A stretch of DNA of 15,686 nt from JANYCG01 sp031365665. GTDB lineage: Bacteria > Pseudomonadota > Gammaproteobacteria > Burkholderiales > Burkholderiaceae_C. Below the pieces are notes generated by a model. The model worked only from the letters and a program-made list of their open reading frames with translations. It was not told the DNA's origin and ran no database searches. Of the stretch, positions 6,148 through 12,546 are shown piece by piece. The DNA lies in NCBI GenBank assembly GCA_031365665.1, contig JANLYO010000166.1, positions 1 through 15,686 on the forward strand. Reading direction: 5' to 3'. The position numbers and the translations under genes are program-made. Every line of letters starts with the position of its first letter. Within the stretch, counting starts at the first letter, position 1.

Positions 6148-7406
6148 AGCCCGCCCAGGCAAGCGACGCAGCTTTCCGGATGGCGGTGGTGGTCGCGGCA
6201 GTCGTCAGCCTGCATGTGTTCGGTCTGGCGTGGCTGCAATCTTTGTTGCCTGTGCCGCAGCCCCTTGTGGCCATGAAAGACCCCTTGTTTACGCGTCTGC
6301 TGGCGCCGGCAGCGCCGCCTGTGATCCCGCAGGCCCAAGGCCCGGCCGCACAGCACCCCGCGCCGCCCAAAGTACGCCGCAACGTGTTGGCAGCCGTGCA
6401 AATTGACCGCAGCGCGCTGCCGCAAACCGGCGCGCCAGACCCGGCCGCCGACCTGACTGCGCAGGCGCTTCAGATGCCGCCGCCAACACCATCACCGACC
6501 CCAAACACCGCCATCATCGCCCTCTCTTCCCCTTCCACGGAGTCGGCGGCGCCCGACTCAGCCCACGAGCCACCGCCACCCACGCGTGTCGCCGCAGAAG
6601 CCAACCCGCCACCGCTGCAAGAGACGAAGCCGCCCACCGCCGCATCGCCGCTTTTGGCCGACCTCCCGCGCGACAGTTGGCCGCCAGATACCCGTTTGAG
6701 CTACAACTTGTCTGGCTTTTTCCGGGGAGATTTGCATGGCAGCGCGCGCGTGCAATGGCAGCGTGAAGCGCCGATGGGATTGGCCCATGACCAAGCTCCC
6801 CTGCGTTACCAGGTGCGGTTTGACCTCGGCGCGACCGGCATCACGCTGATGAGCATGACCAGCCAAGGTGAGGTCACGGCCAGCAGCCTGATGCCGAAGG
6901 TGTACGAGGAAAACCTGCCCAACGGCCTGCGCCGGGCCACCTTTGGCGGTGGCTACGTCAAGTTTCAAGATGGCAGCCAGGCCGAGATGCCACCTCAGGT
7001 GCAAGACACCGCCAGCCAGTTTGTGGAGCTGAGCCACCGCTTTTCCACCGGGCGTGCGCGGCTCGCAGTGGGCGGTGTCATTTCGATCTGGCTGGCGCGG
7101 CCCGGTGGCATGGATTTGTGGATCTACGACATCGTTGAAGAAGAAACCCTGCACACCCCCAACTTGGGCGCGGTGCAGGCCTTTCGCCTGCGGCCCCGAC
7201 CTCTGGCAAACCCGCGTGGCCCTATTGCTGCAGAGTTATGGTTTGCCCCCAGCCTACAATTTTTGCCGGTGCGGGTGCGTATTGCGCTGGGAGGAGCGAA
7301 CTTCGTGGATTTAATGGTGGACCGCATCGAACAATCCGCGACCGCACCCCAGGCGCCCCAAGTGCCAAGCGTCTCCCCGCCAAGCGCCTCAAGCGGGCCT
7401 CATTAG
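6144..7406 (+). CDS. DUF3108 domain protein with N-terminal membrane anchor
   Basis: A 420-aa protein. Residues 12-32 form one hydrophobic helix (signal anchor). A long Pro/Ala-rich, low-complexity stretch follows (about 50-175), resembling the periplasm-spanning linkers of TonB-like proteins. The C-terminal domain (about 185-395) runs from PPDTRLSYNLSGFFRG through DLWIYDIVEEET to LWFAPSLQFLPVRVRI, which I recognise as DUF3108. The domain is periplasmic, beta-rich and of unknown function. The ATG overlaps the aquaporin stop as ATGA, implying translational coupling with the ars genes. The coupling does not prove an arsenic role, because DUF3108 genes occur in many betaproteobacteria outside ars operons. 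No metal-binding cysteines are visible in the domain. Confidence 0.8.
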   Translation: MKPAQASDAAFRMAVVVAAVVSLHVFGLAWLQSLLPVPQPLVAMKDPLFTRLLAPAAPPVIPQAQGPAAQHPAPPKVRRNVLAAVQIDRSALPQTGAPDPAADLTAQALQMPPPTPSPTPNTAIIALSSPSTESAAPDSAHEPPPPTRVAAEANPPPLQETKPPTAASPLLADLPRDSWPPDTRLSYNLSGFFRGDLHGSARVQWQREAPMGLAHDQAPLRYQVRFDLGATGITLMSMTSQGEVTASSLMPKVYEENLPNGLRRATFGGGYVKFQDGSQAEMPPQVQDTASQFVELSHRFSTGRARLAVGGVISIWLARPGGMDLWIYDIVEEETLHTPNLGAVQAFRLRPRPLANPRGPIAAELWFAPSLQFLPVRVRIALGGANFVDLMVDRIEQSATAPQAPQVPSVSPPSASSGPH

Positions 7407-7481
7407 GCGCTCGGGCGGGCTTGTCGAACGCGTCGCCTAAAAAAGCGTCCCCGATGTGCCAGCCCGCCGCCGCCCGTGCTC

Positions 7482-7489
7482 TATACAAT
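7482..7489 (+). promoter_or_regulatory. Candidate -10 of the ferredoxin/P450 promoter
   Basis: TATACAAT at 7482-7489 is a good -10 about 55 bp upstream of the ferredoxin ATG, in a 136-bp gap after the DUF3108 gene. No convincing -35 stands 16-18 bp upstream, so the promoter may need an activator. The rest of the gap (7407-7542) holds no gene that I can see. Confidence 0.35.
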
Positions 7490-7542
7490 CATTTTCAAGC
7501 CCGCAACCCCGTCTAAAACCCTACACCTTCCAGCACCCACAC

Positions 7543-7863
7543 ATGCCCCAAGTCACCTTTATCGAATTCAGCGGCACCGCCCACACCGTCAGCGCGCAAA
7601 ACGGCCTCTCCTTGATGCGCGCCGCCATTGACAACAACGTGCCCGGCATAGACGCCGATTGCGGCGGCAACTGCGCTTGCGCCACCTGCCACGTCTACAT
7701 CACGCCGGACTGGCAGGCCAAAACCGGCACGCAAGCCGACATGGAAATCGCCATGCTGGACTTTGCGGCGGAAACCAAACCGAATTCCCGGCTGGCCTGC
7801 CAAATCGAAATCACCGACGCCCTCGACGGTTTGGTGGTGACCATGCCGGACGGACAACACTGA
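7543..7863 (+). CDS. [2Fe-2S] ferredoxin, partner of the CYP153 P450
   Basis: A 106-aa adrenodoxin/putidaredoxin-type ferredoxin. The cluster ligands are Cys40, Cys46, Cys49 and Cys86, in the pattern C-x5-C-x2-C-x36-C within ADCGGNCACATCHVYI and SRLACQIEI. Cys44 is the extra cysteine often seen in this loop. It shuttles single electrons from an NAD(P)H reductase to a P450. It ends 41 bp before the P450 start, and CYP153 enzymes are usually encoded beside such a ferredoxin. I chose the ATG at 7543 because MPQVTFIEFSG is the normal N-terminus; the frame is open further upstream but that extension is unlike the family. No Shine-Dalgarno sequence is evident. No ferredoxin reductase gene is in the window. 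Confidence 0.9.
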   Translation: MPQVTFIEFSGTAHTVSAQNGLSLMRAAIDNNVPGIDADCGGNCACATCHVYITPDWQAKTGTQADMEIAMLDFAAETKPNSRLACQIEITDALDGLVVTMPDGQH

Positions 7864-7904
7864 GCGCGCATTCGACCAACAATTTGAATTGAAAGGAGAA
7901 CACC

Positions 7905-9167
7905 GTGTCTGCAACTTTCCTCCCTGAACACCGCGACTACGGCCGCAAAGAGGCTTTTTCCATGCCTGTCGAAGACATCGACGTGAGCAACGCCTACTGG
8001 TTCCAGAACGACACCGCCGGCCACTTTTTCGAGCGCCTGCGCCGCGACGATCCGGTGCACTACATCGAGAACCAGCGTTATGGCCCGTTTTGGTCGGTCA
8101 CCAAATACAAAGACATCATGGCGGTGGACACCAACCACGGCACTTATTCGAGCGATTGGACGCAGGGCGGCATTTCCCTGATGAACCTGCCGCTGGACCA
8201 GCGTCTGCAGATGTTCATCGCCATGGACCAACCCAAACACGACGTGCAGCGCAAGGCCGTCAGCCCCATCGTCGCGCCCGGCAATCTGGCGACCATGGAA
8301 GCCACCATTCGCGAGCGCACCTGCCGGGTGCTGGACGGCCTGCCGCGCGACGAGACTTTCAACTGGGTTGAAAGGGTTTCCATCGAGCTCACCACGATGA
8401 TGCTGGCCACGCTCTTCGACTTCCCCATGGAAGACCGCAAACTGCTGACCTGGTGGTCTGACGTGGCCACGTCGGTGCCGGAACTCGACGGCCTGGTTGA
8501 ATCGCAAGAGGCGCGCCAGGCCGAGCTCGGCAAAATGCTGGTGTACTTCACCAAGCTGTGGAACCAACGCGTGAACGCGCCGCCGGCCAATGACCTGGTG
8601 TCCATGCTCGCCCACAACCCGGCCACGCGCAACATGGGCCCGTTGGAGTACATGGGCAATCTGGTGCTGCTGATCGTCGGCGGCAACGACACCACGCGCA
8701 ATTCCATGAGCGGCGGCATTCTGGCAATGAGCAAGTTCCCGGAAGAGTGGGCCAAACTGCGCGCCAACCCGAAACTGATCGACAGCATGGTGCCTGAGAT
8801 CATCCGCTGGCAAACCCCGTTGCCGATGATGCGCCGCACCGCCCTGCAAGACACCGAGCTGGGCGGCAAGCAGATCAAAAAAGGCGACAAAGTCGTGATG
8901 TGGTACTACTCGGGCAACCGCGACGAAGAAGTGATCCACAAGCCCAACGACTTCATCATCGACCGCCCGCGCCCGCGCGAGCATTTGTCTTTTGGTTTCG
9001 GCATCCACCGCTGCGTGGGCAACCGCCTGGCCGAGATGCAGCTCAAGATCCTGTGGGAAGAAATGCTCAAGCGTTTCGACAAGATCGAAGTCATGGGTGA
9101 ACCCAAGCGTCTCCTGTCGAATTTTGTGCGCGGCATCACCTACCTGCCCGTGCGCCTGCCCACCTGA
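7905..9167 (+). CDS. Cytochrome P450, CYP153 family (alkane/fatty-acid terminal hydroxylase)
   Basis: A 420-aa soluble P450, normal length for a bacterial class I enzyme. The I-helix reads LIVGGNDTTRNSMSGG (256-271), the distinctive CYP153 form. The ExxR motif is E298-I-I-R301, and the haem loop is FGFGIHRCVG (363-372) with thiolate ligand Cys370, followed by NRLAEMQLKILWEE. CYP153 enzymes hydroxylate the terminal carbon of medium-chain alkanes, fatty acids or related aliphatics, using ferredoxin and ferredoxin reductase. The GTG start (7905) is set by a strong AAAGGAG at 7892-7898. It follows the ferredoxin by 41 bp and converges on a TonB-dependent receptor. The substrate cannot be read from the sequence. 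An AraC-type regulator, often found with CYP153, is absent here. Confidence 0.93.
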   Translation: MSATFLPEHRDYGRKEAFSMPVEDIDVSNAYWFQNDTAGHFFERLRRDDPVHYIENQRYGPFWSVTKYKDIMAVDTNHGTYSSDWTQGGISLMNLPLDQRLQMFIAMDQPKHDVQRKAVSPIVAPGNLATMEATIRERTCRVLDGLPRDETFNWVERVSIELTTMMLATLFDFPMEDRKLLTWWSDVATSVPELDGLVESQEARQAELGKMLVYFTKLWNQRVNAPPANDLVSMLAHNPATRNMGPLEYMGNLVLLIVGGNDTTRNSMSGGILAMSKFPEEWAKLRANPKLIDSMVPEIIRWQTPLPMMRRTALQDTELGGKQIKKGDKVVMWYYSGNRDEEVIHKPNDFIIDRPRPREHLSFGFGIHRCVGNRLAEMQLKILWEEMLKRFDKIEVMGEPKRLLSNFVRGITYLPVRLPT

Positions 9168-9197
9168 AATTAATTGGGGGCAGATTCCAATTAAATT
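9167..9197. terminator. REP-like palindrome acting as a probable bidirectional terminator
   Basis: Between the convergent P450 and receptor genes, arms 9167-9177 and 9187-9197 pair at 10 of 11 positions around a 9-base loop, GGGCAGATT. The core AATTGGGGGCAGATTCCAATT resembles a dispersed AATTGGGGTCAGATTCCAATT palindrome that I recall from many proteobacteria, associated with Y1/REP-type transposases. The stem starts at the last base of the P450 stop codon and ends 2 bp before the receptor stop. That placement suits termination on both strands, although the T-tracts are short. Confidence 0.5.
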
Positions 9198-9199
9198 GT

Positions 9200-11368
9200 T
9201 TACAGCGGCAGGACGAACCTGAATCCCAGCGTCCAGTTGCGGCCCGGTGCCGGCTCAAAATACTGCAAGTTCGCCTGGTTCACGATGACGGAACCCACAT
9301 AACGTTCGTCGGCGAGGTTGTCCACACGCGCGTAGGTGGTCAAACTGCCCCTGCCAATCGCAAACCCGTGGCTCGCCTTGAGCGCCCAGGTCGAATAACC
9401 ATCGGCCGCCACGGTGTTGGTGTCATTGGCAAACAGTTTGCCGGATTGCAAAAACTCCAGCCCCAACTGCGTTCCCAGCGACAAAGCGCTGTTGCGTGCC
9501 GTGGGCATTTGATTGGCCCACAATAGTTCAGCAAACAGCGAGCTTTGCGGAATGCCCGGAATCTTGTTGCCCGCCAAAACGGTAGTCGCCGCCGGTGGCG
9601 CGCCGCTCACAGTGGTGAAGGTTTTGGAGAAACTCGCGTCAATTTGCGCGGCTGACAGGCTGCCCCGCCAATTGGGCGCGAAGAGCGCGCTGCCAGCCAG
9701 CTCCCAGCCATTGCGCTGGGTGCCCGGCGCATTTTTGAACGTTGAGTTGCCGCCCGTGCTGCTGGCGACCACGATCTCGTCGGTCGTTTCGATTTGGTAG
9801 ACGGTGAAATCCATGCGCGATTGCGGCGTGGGCGTCCACTTGGCGCCAATTTCAAAATGGCGGCTGGCCGCTGCGTTCAACGTCGTGTTGAAGGCGGGCA
9901 CGCCAGCGCCGTTGTAGGCCATTTCCGCCAGTGTCGGGCTCTCGAAACCCCGGCCAAAATTGGCGTACAGGTTCAGCTTGTTGCTGGCATGCCAGGTCAC
10001 ACCGAGCACCGGGTTGGTGGCTTGGTAACTGATGTTGCCGGAACCGTTGCCATCGATCAAATATTCGTCCGCGCTGTCCATCTTGACGGTGCTGTGGCGC
10101 ACACCGGCGACCACTGAAAAACTCTCATTCAGCAACACGGTGCCCTGGCCGAAAAAGTCACTGTTGTCGGCACGGTTGACTTCGTTGCGGGTGGTGGTCG
10201 TCTTCTGGCCCAGAGCGGCGGCCCCGCCCTGGCGGCGCTCCTGCGAGCGGTCAAACTCGTAACCAGCCACCCAATTGACCGGCAGGCCACCCAGCTTGGA
10301 CTGCGCGTTGTACTGCAAGCCGGTGCCGTAATACTCACGGTTCAGCCCGACCCAGCCGCCCAGAGCCGTCGCCGTGCCGGCCACGCCCACTTGATACTGC
10401 AGGTTTTCGCGGGTGCCGTAATACAGGCGGGCGGTGAGTGTGCTGTCTTTGTCCAGGCTGTGGTTCAGCGTCGTGCCCAACTGGTTTTGCAACACCGCTT
10501 TGCGCACGTTGCGGGCGATGGCATTCGTACCCGCCTGCTCGGGGTTGGCCGCCAGTTGCGCAGCGGTCAAACCCAGGGGGTCTTGTGCCAAGGGCATGTC
10601 AAATCGGTTGAAAATCACATCCACCTTGGTGGCTTCACTGGGGCCAAAACTCAGCTTGCTGTTGAACTGCTTGCGCTCGGTGTTGCTGTTGGCGCGGTAG
10701 CCGCCGATGTCAAACGTGCTGAAGTCTGCGACCAGTCCGACGCCGCCTTTGCCATCGGCTGCCGAGCCGAGTTTGCCGGCGTATTGCCAGTTAGACCGGT
10801 GCATGCCAAAGGAGCCGACGTAGTACTGCGCGCCGATTTCAGGTTCATCCGGCGCACTGCGGGTGAAAGCCTGGATCACGCCGCCCGAGGAGTTGCCGTA
10901 GAGCTGGGCCAAGGGGCCGCGCAGCACTTCCATGCGGTCCGTTGATGTGAGGCTGACCGACGAGCCCTGGCCCTGCCCGTCGGGCGTGGTCGCCGGAATG
11001 CCGTCCACCAGCAACCGGATGCCGCGAATGCCAAAAGCCGAACGCGCGCCAAACCCGCGAATCGACAATTGCAAATCTTGCGCGTAGTTCTGGCGATTCA
11101 AGATCGTCAGGCCCGGCACGCGGTTCAGGGCTTCCGACAAATTGACCTGCGGCCCGGCACCCCGAATCGTCTCGGCGTCAATCGACTGCACGGCTGCTGG
11201 CACATCGAAACTTTTTTGCTCAGCGCGCGAGGCGGACACGACCACGTCTTTGAGCGTCTGGGCGTGTCCGGGCAGGCCCATCAGGGCCAGGATTGCGATG
11301 ACAACTGCCGACGGCGCAGGCCGGTCTGGCACAGACGTTCCCCTGCTGGCGCTGGATTTTGTTTGCAT
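9200..11368 (-). CDS. TonB-dependent outer-membrane receptor, YncD/PqqU-like
   Basis: A 722-aa receptor. The signal peptide is about 1-36, with likely cleavage after GHA; a probable TonB box DVVVSAS is at 41-47, then the plug and a 22-strand barrel. The plug contains SEALNRVPGL, NRQNYAQDLQLSIRGFGARS, LLVDGIPATTPDGQGQ and VLRGPLAQLYGNSSGG. From memory this is very close to the E. coli YncD plug, and YncD has been renamed PqqU because it imports pyrroloquinoline quinone. Substrate transfer from this likeness is plausible but unproven; siderophore uptake is the alternative. I chose the ATG at 11368 because GGAG lies 7 bases upstream and a normal signal peptide follows; an upstream in-frame ATG at 11440 lacks both. 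The C-terminus is VLPL, not the usual terminal Phe of barrel proteins. The gene converges on the P450 and diverges from gloB. Confidence 0.88.
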   Translation of the reverse strand: MQTKSSASRGTSVPDRPAPSAVVIAILALMGLPGHAQTLKDVVVSASRAEQKSFDVPAAVQSIDAETIRGAGPQVNLSEALNRVPGLTILNRQNYAQDLQLSIRGFGARSAFGIRGIRLLVDGIPATTPDGQGQGSSVSLTSTDRMEVLRGPLAQLYGNSSGGVIQAFTRSAPDEPEIGAQYYVGSFGMHRSNWQYAGKLGSAADGKGGVGLVADFSTFDIGGYRANSNTERKQFNSKLSFGPSEATKVDVIFNRFDMPLAQDPLGLTAAQLAANPEQAGTNAIARNVRKAVLQNQLGTTLNHSLDKDSTLTARLYYGTRENLQYQVGVAGTATALGGWVGLNREYYGTGLQYNAQSKLGGLPVNWVAGYEFDRSQERRQGGAAALGQKTTTTRNEVNRADNSDFFGQGTVLLNESFSVVAGVRHSTVKMDSADEYLIDGNGSGNISYQATNPVLGVTWHASNKLNLYANFGRGFESPTLAEMAYNGAGVPAFNTTLNAAASRHFEIGAKWTPTPQSRMDFTVYQIETTDEIVVASSTGGNSTFKNAPGTQRNGWELAGSALFAPNWRGSLSAAQIDASFSKTFTTVSGAPPAATTVLAGNKIPGIPQSSLFAELLWANQMPTARNSALSLGTQLGLEFLQSGKLFANDTNTVAADGYSTWALKASHGFAIGRGSLTTYARVDNLADERYVGSVIVNQANLQYFEPAPGRNWTLGFRFVLPL

Positions 11369-11401
11369 GTTTGTCTCCGTCAATTCAAAGTAGTTTTGTG
11401 C

Positions 11402-11424
11402 AAAAAATGGGCAGCTGACTGCCA
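11402..11424 (-). terminator. Terminator-like hairpin in the receptor leader (possible attenuator)
   Basis: On the minus strand GGCAG (11423-11419) and CTGCC (11414-11410) pair around TCAG, followed by CA and six T (11407-11402). This is a small intrinsic-terminator shape about 34 bases before the receptor ATG, pointing into the gene. No gene upstream on that strand needs ending, because gloB is divergent. It could be an attenuator or be due to chance. The stem is only 5 bp, so confidence is low. Confidence 0.3.
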
Positions 11425-11510
11425 TCAGGCAAGCATTCAACCACAGCGCAGCGCCACTTCAAAGACGATGTGGGGCAGCCTAGGGTTTCTTTGTGTGCCG
11501 AATTGAGAAA

Positions 11511-11539
11511 TTCTGGGCTTTTCGCCTCGAAGGTATGAT
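11511..11539 (+). promoter_or_regulatory. Candidate gloB promoter
   Basis: TATGAT (11534-11539) is a good -10 with TTCTGG (11511-11516) as a weak -35 at 17-bp spacing. The transcript would start about 20 bases before the gloB ATG, whose ribosome-binding site AAGGAA is at 11556-11561. This lies in the 198-bp divergent gap shared with the receptor gene, for which I found no clear -35/-10. Confidence 0.35.
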
Positions 11540-11566
11540 TTAAGCGGGAAACCCCAAGGAAAACAC

Positions 11567-12358
11567 ATGATCGTCGAACGCATCTGGACTGGCAACTCGT
11601 ACCGCAACTACAACTATCTGGTGGCCTGCCCGCAAACCGGTGAAGCCTTGGCCATCGACCCGCTGGATTCTGAGAAAACGCTCAACACGGCCGGGGTTAA
11701 AGGCTGGCAGATCACGCAGATTCTCAACACCCATGAGCACCACGACCACACCGGTGGCAACGCGGCCGTGGTGGCTGCCACCGGCGCCAAAGTCATCGCG
11801 CACCACAAAGCGGGTGGCAAAATCGCGGGCATGGACCGTGGCGTGAAAGCCGGCGACGTGATCAAGGTCGGCAAAACCGTTGAGCTGGAGTGCCTGGACA
11901 CGCCCGGCCACACGATGTGCCACATCTGCCTGCTGTCGCACTCCGAGCAGCCTGCGCTGTTCTCGGGCGACACCCTGTTCAACGCGGGCGCGGGCAACGT
12001 CCACAACGGCGGCAACGTGCATGACATGTTCAACACCTTCGCCGGCCAACTCGCCCAATTGCCGCCCAACACGCGTATTTTCCCCGGACATGATTACATC
12101 GAAAACAACCTGAAGTTCACGCTTTCCCGCGAGCCGGGCAACGCGGCCGCACGGGCGCTTTTGCCCTCAGTCACTGGGCACGACCCAGCCACATCGGTCG
12201 TCACGACGCTCGCGCAGGAGCTGACGATCAACACCTTCATGCGCCTGGGGCAACAAGAGATCATCGACAAGCTGCGTGAACAGTTTCCAGACTTTGCCGC
12301 AAACCCCGATGCTAAAACCGTGTTCACCAAATTGCGGGAGTTGCGCAATAGCTGGTGA
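11567..12358 (+). CDS. gloB: Glyoxalase II-type metallo-hydrolase (hydroxyacylglutathione hydrolase)
   Basis: A 263-aa metallo-beta-lactamase-fold hydrolase of about normal glyoxalase II length. The binuclear metal site is complete: T-H56-x-H58-x-D60-H61, H115 in DTPGHT, bridging D135 in SGDTLF, and H175 in FPGHDYIENN. The DYxxNNLKF element and a C-terminal helical region (about 180-263) agree with glyoxalase II, which splits S-D-lactoylglutathione to D-lactate and glutathione in methylglyoxal detoxification. The usual NPFLR near the C-terminus reads NTFMR (222-226), and the TLF-x-AGCGR region reads TLFNAGAGNV. The protein is therefore a somewhat divergent branch, and activity on another glutathione or acyl thioester is possible. 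AAGGAA before the ATG supports the start. Confidence 0.85.
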   Translation: MIVERIWTGNSYRNYNYLVACPQTGEALAIDPLDSEKTLNTAGVKGWQITQILNTHEHHDHTGGNAAVVAATGAKVIAHHKAGGKIAGMDRGVKAGDVIKVGKTVELECLDTPGHTMCHICLLSHSEQPALFSGDTLFNAGAGNVHNGGNVHDMFNTFAGQLAQLPPNTRIFPGHDYIENNLKFTLSREPGNAAARALLPSVTGHDPATSVVTTLAQELTINTFMRLGQQEIIDKLREQFPDFAANPDAKTVFTKLRELRNSW

Positions 12359-12400
12359 GGCGCTGGGCTGGCCTGCGCGATTCGACGAATCTGCCGCTTG

Positions 12401-12421
12401 TCATACCTAATTTGGGTATGA
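12401..12421. promoter_or_regulatory. Perfect 7-bp-arm palindrome downstream of gloB
   Basis: TCATACC (12401-12407) and GGTATGA (12415-12421) are perfect inverted arms around TAATTTG. The site lies 43 bp after gloB in the 188-bp gap between the convergent gloB and MFS genes. It could be a gloB terminator stem, with the seven-T run only at 12448-12454 (27 bases on, too far for a classical one), or a protein-binding dyad. Nothing else in 12359-12546 looks like a gene. Confidence 0.35.
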
Positions 12422-12487
12422 GTGGTGCTCTGCGGAGAAGTCTGATGTTTTTTTAGGGTCTTAGGCCACGTATTTAATGACTAAATA

Positions 12488-12504
12488 GCTATAATTAATA
12501 TAGC
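12488..12504. repeat. Short GCTATA/TATAGC inverted repeat
   Basis: GCTATA (12488-12493) and TATAGC (12499-12504) are perfect inverted arms around ATTAA, within an AT-rich patch (12471-12510) before the MFS stop. The core resembles the dyad at 181-206. A second weak stem nearby, TGATGCG (12512-12518) against CGCAATCA (12526-12533) with one bulged base, might help end MFS transcription on the minus strand. Confidence 0.35.
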
Positions 12505-12546
12505 ATAAGAATGATGCGGCTTTTTCGCAATCACAGCTAAATTCCA

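Noticed and set aside
7405..7444. AGGCG...CGCCT followed by six A as a DUF3108 terminator
   Set aside because: The loop is about 24 bases and the run is A, not T, on the coding strand, so it is not an intrinsic terminator for that gene.
7695..9008. A 437-codon open frame antisense to ferredoxin/CYP153
   Set aside because: It mirrors the codon bias of two well-supported genes, has His/Val/Gln-rich low-information sequence and no family motif.
10391..10945. A 184-codon frame opposite the receptor gene
   Set aside because: It is a shadow of the receptor coding sequence and has no ribosome-binding site or domain.
11369..11440. A longer receptor N-terminus from the ATG at 11440
   Set aside because: No Shine-Dalgarno sequence there, while the ATG at 11368 has GGAG and begins a normal signal peptide.
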